DNA from: Clostridia bacterium
Lineage (GTDB): Bacteria > Bacillota_A > Clostridia > Oscillospirales > CAG-272
Assembly: GCA_017408625.1 (NCBI GenBank)
Contig: JAFQUG010000006.1
Location: 1 to 10,271, forward strand
Reading direction: 5' to 3'
DNA length: 10,271 nucleotides
Positions 6,165 to 10,271 of the stretch are shown piece after piece. How positions within the stretch are numbered: position 1 is the stretch's first letter; the number at the start of each line of letters is the position of its first letter. A model generated the notes under the pieces. The model made no database searches and was not told the DNA's origin. It saw nothing but the letters and a program-made list of their open reading frames with translations. Both the position numbers and the translations under genes were made by a program.

Positions 6165-7331
6165 ATGAAGACCAACACCTATCGCGTGACCGACTATGGT
6201 GTACAGGTAAATACCACTGTGCTGCAAACGATGCAGATTCAAGCAGTGCTTGATATGTGCCGCAAGGATGGGGGCAAGGTCATCTTCCCCCGCGGAGCAT
6301 ATTATGTTTCCTCTCTTTGGATGTGGTCAAATACCACACTGTATCTTGAGGCGGGGGCGGAGATCTTCGGCAGCACCGAATGTGAGGATTACGAGGTGTT
6401 TGCTATCCCCGAGGACGTGGAAATGCGCTCGGATATGGAGCTGATCACCGAGTATTACGGGCAGCCCTGGGAGACCTACCGCCGTGCTATGATCTCGTCA
6501 TACGGACAAAAGAATATTACCATTATTGGCGAGTTTGGGGCGGCATTGGATGGACAAAATTGCTACGATCCCGACGGAGAAGAGGGCTACCGCGGTCCGC
6601 ATATCGTGTTTTTCTCCTGCTGTGAGAATGTGGAGCTATCGGGCTATACCGCGCGACATAGCGGTAACTTTTTACATGAAGTCAACAACTGCAGAAATCT
6701 GTATATGCACAAAGTCACCTGCCTTGGTGGTTCGGACGGCATTCATTTGCATTGCACCGAGCATGCCGTGATCGAGGATTGCCTGTTCAAAACGGGCGAT
6801 GATTGCATTGCGGGCATCAACGTGTGCGACCTTCTCGTGCGTCGCTGCGTGCTCAATACCTCCTGCAATCTGTTCCGCATCGGCGGTGTGGACGTGTACG
6901 TGCGCGATTGCTACGCGTATGGCCCGGGGTACTATCCCCATCGCATGACGGTGGTCAAGGGGAAGGGCGCCGAGCTGCCGCGCGAGCAGGGCAGACATAA
7001 CCTGATCTGCTTGGTAGACTATTTTGCCAGCGCCAACTACCCGTATCAGCCGTCCGAGCTGCATTTTGAGAACTGCGTGATTGAGAACGCAACAGAGGTG
7101 CTGCACTATCATGCTGACAAGAATTCTTTGCAAAAGGGTACGTATCTTGGCTCCTTGACGCTGAAAAACGTGCGCTTTACCGATCTTTCCTATCCCACGT
7201 GGTGTGAAGCTCCCAACCATACGCCCGCGACCGTGACCTTGAAGGACGTGTCGTGGTCGTTCAAGGACGGCAGAGAAAGCCCCTTGTTCTTGGTTGAGCA
7301 GAGCAAGAATCTGACGGTTGATATCCTATAA
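6165..7331 (+). CDS. GH28-like parallel beta-helix glycosidase (polygalacturonase-like)
   Basis: A 388-residue right-handed beta-helix protein of the glycoside hydrolase 28 type, a family that cleaves galacturonan or related rhamnogalacturonan bonds. The N-terminus (about 10-60) has the family's opening Y-G-V and GGKVIFPRGAYY pattern, then L-Y-L-E-A-G-A. Three acidic catalytic positions are in place: D191 in G-S-D-G-I-H-L-H and D212-D213 in G-D-D-C-I-A. Their 21-residue spacing equals that in classical polygalacturonases. The next family motif, G-H-G, is not found: around residue 234 the text is T-S-C-N-L-F-R-I-G-G, and no R-I-K follows clearly. No signal peptide is visible, so the protein should be cytoplasmic and act on imported oligosaccharides. 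GGAGG lies 6 bases before the ATG. It is the first gene of the string. Confidence 0.85.
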   Translation: MKTNTYRVTDYGVQVNTTVLQTMQIQAVLDMCRKDGGKVIFPRGAYYVSSLWMWSNTTLYLEAGAEIFGSTECEDYEVFAIPEDVEMRSDMELITEYYGQPWETYRRAMISSYGQKNITIIGEFGAALDGQNCYDPDGEEGYRGPHIVFFSCCENVELSGYTARHSGNFLHEVNNCRNLYMHKVTCLGGSDGIHLHCTEHAVIEDCLFKTGDDCIAGINVCDLLVRRCVLNTSCNLFRIGGVDVYVRDCYAYGPGYYPHRMTVVKGKGAELPREQGRHNLICLVDYFASANYPYQPSELHFENCVIENATEVLHYHADKNSLQKGTYLGSLTLKNVRFTDLSYPTWCEAPNHTPATVTLKDVSWSFKDGRESPLFLVEQSKNLTVDIL

Positions 7332-7351
7332 ATAGGTGGATCGGGATCACC

Positions 7352-7684
7352 GTGGGCAAGGAGCCTGACACGGACAGGATCAAGGCGCTTTGCGGCAGTG
7401 AAATTGCGTATACCGTTTACGTAAAGGAGGTCACGCCCGATAACGGAGAGGTGTTTTTCTCGGTCAAGACCATCAAGCATGAAGATTCGTATATTCTGAG
7501 CTTTGAGGAAAGCAATGCAAGGCACAGGCAGGAATACTGGGTGTTGCTGCTGTTCCCGTTGGGCTGTGCGCTGATATGGGGCGTTTACGTGTTCTTTTCG
7601 ATCAAGGTGGGACGAAATCCACAAAAATACAGCAAGAAGGTAATCAGGCTGTTTTTCAGAGACGGCTATGTGAAAACAAATTAA
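7352..7684 (+). CDS. small single-pass membrane protein, possibly N-terminally truncated
   Basis: I do not recognise this 110-residue protein. It has a hydrophilic N-terminal part with beta-strand-like stretches (about 17-52), one membrane segment (about 63-85) and a basic C-terminal tail. The only plausible start is a GTG at 7352. The nearest purine-rich site, AGGTGG, is 12 bases away, which is poor spacing. The frame is open back to 7322 without an ATG, and reads coherently (R-W-I-G-I-T-V before the GTG), as if the true N-terminus had been lost. Against simple decay, its stop codon lies one base before the next gene's ATG, and that gene has no ribosome site of its own, suggesting this frame is translated and coupled to it. 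It may also be a diverged gene with an unusual start. Confidence 0.55.
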   Translation: MGKEPDTDRIKALCGSEIAYTVYVKEVTPDNGEVFFSVKTIKHEDSYILSFEESNARHRQEYWVLLLFPLGCALIWGVYVFFSIKVGRNPQKYSKKVIRLFFRDGYVKTN

Positions 7685-7685
7685 C

Positions 7686-8660
7686 ATGATGAAGCGATTT
7701 CAAATTTTTTGTATGGTACTGTCGTTGTGCATTTGTCTTTGCGCCTGCTCTTGTGTTGGCGATGATGAGATGGCGACGGAGGATCAAACGGTCTGGTTGA
7801 ATATGAACGACGCGTATCCGACGGTGTCCCTGCCTGCAGCTGAGCAAGGCACGCCTGCCAAGGTCATTTTGCTGCTTGGACAGAGCAACGCGACGGGCTG
7901 CTCGCTGACCTCGTATTTGCAGGAATGCGTGGGCGAGGAACAGTACGCGGCTTATGAGGCGGGATACGAGTCGGTACGCATCAATTATTGTTTGGATGAC
8001 CACAAATATACCTCGGGTGGTGCGTTTGTCAAAACCGATCTTTCGTGCGCTGCGGGAGATGGTTACTTTGGCCCGGAGGTGGGCATGGCCGAGGTGCTGG
8101 CAGGAGCTTATCCCGATGAAACCGTGTTCATTCTCAAATACTCCATGTCGGGATATTCCTTGCATCACCATTGGCTTTGCGCGGGCGAGCGCGGCTCGAT
8201 CTATGAGGCTTGCATGGCTTTTGTCAAGACCTATCTGCAGGCGTTGACCGACGCGGGCTATGACGCGCGCGTGGGCGCTGTTTGCTGGATGCAGGGGGAG
8301 TCGGATACCACCGATTTCAAGGCCTCCAAGTATCTTGCCAATCAGACTGCATTTGCCGCTTATCTGCGCCAGGATCTTGCGGCATATGCCGAAGAGGGTG
8401 GGATTTACTTTATCGACGCAGGTATCTCCAACAGCCCCTATTGTGAGCCCGCCTATCCTGCCATCAATGAGGCAAAGGCTGCGTTTGCCGCGCAGTCCGA
8501 GCTGAATTTGTATTTTTCTACCATTGACGCGGGCTATACCGTACACAAAGAGCCCGAGGGAGACCCCGATTGGGGACATTATGATGCCGAGAGCGAGCTT
8601 GCGCTGGGGCACAGGTTCGGCGAGCTGATCGTGGAGAGCTACGAGCAGAGAACAAATTGA
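7686..8660 (+). CDS. SASA/CE6-type carbohydrate acetylesterase lipoprotein
   Basis: A 324-residue secreted lipoprotein of the SGNH-hydrolase group with the SASA domain (sialate O-acetylesterase/CE6 acetylxylan esterase type). These enzymes remove acetyl esters from glycans. Residues 1-20 are a hydrophobic signal ending in a lipobox, L18-C-A-C21, so it should be lipid-anchored outside the cell. The catalytic serine is S67 in L-L-G-Q-S-N. A G-P-E-V-G-M block follows, then W201-M-Q-G-E205-S-D, a hallmark of the family, and near the C-terminus D295-W-G-H298-Y-D supplies the Asp/His pair. All active-site positions are intact. Two ATGs stand in tandem at 7686 and 7689. Neither has a Shine-Dalgarno, so translation probably couples to the preceding frame, which stops one base earlier. 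The GH28-like gene upstream suggests acetylated pectic or hemicellulosic glycans as substrate, which is an inference. Confidence 0.87.
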   Translation: MMKRFQIFCMVLSLCICLCACSCVGDDEMATEDQTVWLNMNDAYPTVSLPAAEQGTPAKVILLLGQSNATGCSLTSYLQECVGEEQYAAYEAGYESVRINYCLDDHKYTSGGAFVKTDLSCAAGDGYFGPEVGMAEVLAGAYPDETVFILKYSMSGYSLHHHWLCAGERGSIYEACMAFVKTYLQALTDAGYDARVGAVCWMQGESDTTDFKASKYLANQTAFAAYLRQDLAAYAEEGGIYFIDAGISNSPYCEPAYPAINEAKAAFAAQSELNLYFSTIDAGYTVHKEPEGDPDWGHYDAESELALGHRFGELIVESYEQRTN

Positions 8661-8672
8661 AAGGAGCGTGCC

Positions 8673-9419
8673 GTGTCTACCAAGTATTTAAGCGAGATCG
8701 TACTGGAAGAAGTGCCGAATGAGCAGTCCTATCTGAAAGGACTTCCCGTGGTGCAATATCTTTGCAAGCATCCGCGCCTTGTGCTGGATGCGGACGTGAC
8801 CATACTTGTTGGAGAGAACGGCACGGGGAAATCCACGCTTTTGGAGGCTGTGGCGGTTGCCTGCGGATTTAATCCCGAGGGCGGCTCGCGCAATTTCAAT
8901 TTTTCCACCAACGCCACGCATTCCGAGCTGCATAAGTGCCTGCGCGTGGTGCGTCGCGCCTATCCCAAGGACGGATATTTTTTGCGTGCGGAAAGCCTTT
9001 ACAACGTGGCGACCAATATTGAGGAGCTGGACAGGCAGCCCGCCTTTTCACCGCCGTTGGTGGAGAGCTACGGCGGCAGATCGCTGCACCATCAGTCACA
9101 TGGAGAGAGCTTTCTTGCGCTGGTGCAAAACCGACTGGGCGGCAACGGGCTTTATCTGTTCGACGAGCCCGAGGCCGCGCTCTCGCCCATGCGTCAGTTG
9201 ACGCTGCTGTCCGAGATTGACCGTCTTGTAAAGAGCGGCTCACAGCTGCTCATCGCCACGCATTCACCCATTCTGATGGCGTATCCGGGGGCTTGCATCC
9301 TGGAGCTTTCGGGAAAGGGGATCCGCCGTGTGGAATACCGCGAGACCGAGCATTATCGCGTCACGCGCGAGTTTTTGGAAAATCCCGAGCGAATGGTGCA
9401 TTATTTGCTGGAGGAATAA
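8673..9419 (+). CDS. COG3910-type AAA ATPase, ABC-like single domain
   Basis: A 248-residue stand-alone P-loop ATPase of the SMC/RecF/ABC-like class, matching the predicted-ATPase group COG3910. The Walker A is G47-E-N-G-T-G-K53-S-T55. An ABC-signature-like S142-H-G-E-S146 follows. The Walker B is L-Y-L-F-D164-E165-P-E-A-A-L-S-P, and the switch histidine is H197 in A-T-H-S-P-I-L. Only about 85 residues separate Walker A from the signature, so there is no long coiled coil and no fused nuclease, TOPRIM or membrane domain. It starts with GTG, with AAGGAG 6 bases upstream, and begins 12 bases after the esterase stop. It is the last gene before the terminator. Function is unknown; no partner effector is seen here, so a defence role is not supported. 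Confidence 0.9.
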   Translation: MSTKYLSEIVLEEVPNEQSYLKGLPVVQYLCKHPRLVLDADVTILVGENGTGKSTLLEAVAVACGFNPEGGSRNFNFSTNATHSELHKCLRVVRRAYPKDGYFLRAESLYNVATNIEELDRQPAFSPPLVESYGGRSLHHQSHGESFLALVQNRLGGNGLYLFDEPEAALSPMRQLTLLSEIDRLVKSGSQLLIATHSPILMAYPGACILELSGKGIRRVEYRETEHYRVTREFLENPERMVHYLLEE

Positions 9420-9460
9420 AGCAAAATCGGGCTGCAAAATTAGTGAAATTTGGTAAATAA

Positions 9461-9495
9461 GGGCTGCGTCAAGAATGATTCAGCCCTTTGCTTTA
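9461..9495 (+). terminator. rho-independent terminator after the ATPase gene
   Basis: GGGCTG (9461-9466) pairs with CAGCCC (9481-9486), with a possible inner TCA/TGA pairing, and is followed by TTTGCTTTATTT. The stem is short and the T run interrupted, so efficiency may be moderate. It lies about 40 bases past the ATPase stop and closes the gene string starting at 6165. Confidence 0.75.
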
Positions 9496-9526
9496 TTTAA
9501 GAAAATAACAGTTGCCCGGATTTATC

Positions 9527-9775
9527 AGCCCGCCCCTTTTCCCGCAGACATTCACTCCACTGCGTTCCGTTCATTGCGGGTCCTCTTCCCCGGGGGAACG
9601 CCTTTTTGGCGCGTATCCGTTTTGTTGACTTTTCCCTTATGGGATACCTTTCAAGTTGTCCGTCTTACGACGCTGCTCAATGCGGGCAACTTACATAAGG
9701 CGTCCCCATCGGGGAAGAGGACCCGCAGCGAGTGGAGCACGGCGAAACGAGCGTCCGCGGGAAAAGGGGCGGGCT
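9527..9775. repeat. 249-bp symmetric inverted-repeat element, branched fold
   Basis: Two nested perfect inverted repeats frame the element. AGCCCGCCCCTTTTCCCGC (9527-9545) matches 9757-9775 (19 bp), and TGCGGGTCCTCTTCCCCG (9575-9592) matches 9710-9727 (18 bp). The segments between outer and inner arms are both exactly 29 bases. Inside, GGGG-a-ACGCCTT (9593-9604) can pair with AAGGCGT-CCCC (9697-9707). The core then folds into two hairpins: GTATCC (9613-9618) with GGATAC (9642-9647), and AAGTTGTCC (9653-9661) with GGGCAACTT (9684-9692), which holds a CGTC-TTAC-GACG mini-hairpin. Each half can instead form its own hairpin: CCCGCA 9541-9546 with TGCGGG 9575-9580, and CCCGC 9722-9726 with GCGGG 9757-9761. 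No transposase and no clear target duplication are seen. It could be a MITE-like element, a REP-type repeat pair or a structured RNA. Confidence 0.75.
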
Positions 9776-9823
9776 AAACACATTGGGAAAGCTTTATATT
9801 GTGAAATAATCTATTGAAAAAAA
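9776..9823. other. short AT-rich spacer, nothing recognised
   Basis: AT-rich sequence between the inverted-repeat element and the terminator hairpin. It ends in seven A residues that form the T tail of the leftward terminator. I see no convincing promoter or gene in it. Confidence 0.5.
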
Positions 9824-9865
9824 CAGGAATCTGCTCGAAATCGAACAAATTCCTGCTGCTTTTTT
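9817..9865 (-). terminator. terminator of the right-edge gene, probably bidirectional
   Basis: CAGGAAT (9824-9830) pairs with ATTCCTG (9849-9855), and inner bases extend the stem (TCGA 9835-9838 with TCGA 9841-9844, with mismatches between). Read leftward, the stem is followed by seven T residues (complement of 9817-9823), which suits the minus-strand gene ending at 9895. Read rightward, GCTGC then six T residues follow, so it may also stop transcription coming from the left. Confidence 0.78.
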
Positions 9866-9874
9866 GCTATTTTC

Positions 9875-9896
9875 CAGCCCCATGGGCTGCTTTTTT
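9875..9896 (+). terminator. rightward terminator-like hairpin next to the minus-strand stop
   Basis: CAGCCC-CAT-GGGCTG (9875-9889) is a 6-bp stem with a 3-base loop, followed by C and six T residues. The T tail exists only in the rightward direction. It would stop antisense transcription before the minus-strand gene and repeats the GCTGCTTTTTT tail seen at 9855-9865. Confidence 0.6.
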
Positions 9897-10271
9897 ATTC
9901 TCCCAGCAAGGGCTGCACGAACAGCGCTCTGTAGGATTGCACGGTGGCCGTATCCTCAACCTCGTAGATCTCGCCGCTGACGGGATCGTAAATGCGATAG
10001 CCCACGGCACCCTCGAACGAAAGCTTGACCTCTGCGTCCTTCTTGAAGGTGTTGGCAAGGAAGAAGAATCTGACGCCGTCCTTTTCGTAGGGCGAGACGT
10101 AGACGTATCTTGCCGCGGTGCTTACACGCAGCTCGGGCACGGTGGTCACTGCAGAGACTACCTCGGTGTACTTCTGACAAAGCAGTCCTGCGTGCTTTGC
10201 GCTCAAGGACTCCAGCTCTGCCTGGTTTTCCTCGCGGAATGCGATCGAGGGCATCTCGCCAACGAATACCA
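9895..10271 (-). CDS. C-terminal part of a large protein, probably a glycoside hydrolase
   Basis: The 3' end of a minus-strand gene whose 5' part lies beyond the right edge: 124 residues are visible, and the frame remains open to the last base. A Met near the edge (codon at 10254) is probably internal, because the preceding codons read V-F-V-G-E. The C-terminal half is a run of short beta strands (R-F-F-F-L-A-N-T, A-E-V-K-L-S-F-E-G, Y-R-I-Y-D-P-V-S-G-E) ending in L-F-V-Q-P-L-L-G-E. This pattern of fully formed strands, a D-P-x-S-G-E turn and a final L-F-V is typical of the accessory beta-sandwich closing many large bacterial glycoside hydrolases. The catalytic domain is not in view, so the family cannot be named. 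A terminator follows at 9855-9817. Confidence 0.7.
   Translation of the reverse strand, partial: VFVGEMPSIAFREENQAELESLSAKHAGLLCQKYTEVVSAVTTVPELRVSTAARYVYVSPYEKDGVRFFFLANTFKKDAEVKLSFEGAVGYRIYDPVSGEIYEVEDTATVQSYRALFVQPLLGE

Noticed and set aside
7656..8612. Antisense open frame (318 codons) opposite the esterase gene
   Set aside because: The opposite strand encodes a lipoprotein with all SASA active-site motifs. The antisense translation is low in recognisable structure and rich in Arg and Ile, typical of a shadow.
8673..9419. Reading the ATPase as part of an anti-phage system
   Set aside because: No nuclease, TOPRIM, toxin or reverse-transcriptase partner is present on either side. The neighbours are a carbohydrate esterase and a repeat element.
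9527..9775. Inverted-repeat element as a classical insertion sequence or CRISPR
   Set aside because: It is only 249 bp with no transposase frame and no flanking target duplication I can see. There is no repeat-spacer periodicity.
9475..9777. Plus-strand 100-codon frame across the inverted-repeat element
   Set aside because: It begins inside the ATPase terminator hairpin, lacks a ribosome site, and its sequence follows the repeat arms rather than any protein pattern.

Overview
The window looks like chromosomal DNA of a low-to-moderate GC anaerobic Firmicute, most likely a gut-type clostridium. Supporting signs are strong GGAGG-type ribosome binding sites, near-consensus sigma-A promoters, hairpin-plus-T-run terminators, a lipobox, a surface protein with a C-terminal membrane anchor, and DUF4190/DUF2752-type small membrane proteins. 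The placement is inferred from gene style; no rRNA or other taxonomic marker is present.

Layout, left to right. Bases 1-225 are intergenic and hold palindromic repeats. A MATE-family multidrug efflux gene lies on the minus strand (226-1596). It is divergent from a membrane-anchored UshA-type 5'-nucleotidase/2',3'-cyclic phosphodiesterase (1757-3748), and back-to-back promoters sit between them. Next come two small membrane-protein genes on the plus strand: a zinc-ribbon DUF4190-like protein (3860-4363) and a DUF2752 protein (4436-4888). A terminator-like hairpin separates them, and a very strong terminator at 4901-4944 ends the unit. A membrane-anchored endonuclease/exonuclease/phosphatase-family protein lies on the minus strand (4951-6030). 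It is divergent from a plus-strand gene string with no internal terminator: a GH28-like parallel beta-helix protein (6165-7331), a small membrane protein that may be N-terminally truncated (7352-7684), a SASA/CE6-type carbohydrate esterase lipoprotein (7686-8660) and a COG3910-type AAA ATPase (8673-9419). This string ends at a terminator at 9461-9495. The gap 9421-9894 holds a roughly 250-base symmetric inverted-repeat element that can fold into a branched structure. At the right edge is the 3' end of a minus-strand gene, probably a carbohydrate-active enzyme C-terminal beta-sandwich.

How the genes may fit together: the GH28-like protein, the esterase lipoprotein and the partial right-edge gene all point to handling of complex, probably acetylated and pectin-like, glycans. 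The 5'-nucleotidase and the EEP protein point to phosphoester scavenging or processing at the cell surface. The ATPase is an orphan with no partner effector visible. I found no CRISPR array, tRNA, rRNA, transposase, phage genes or recognisable defence system. The most unusual feature is the symmetric inverted-repeat element at 9527-9775, whose arms share a loop motif with a hairpin at the opposite end of the window. I do not see a convincing new multi-gene system.
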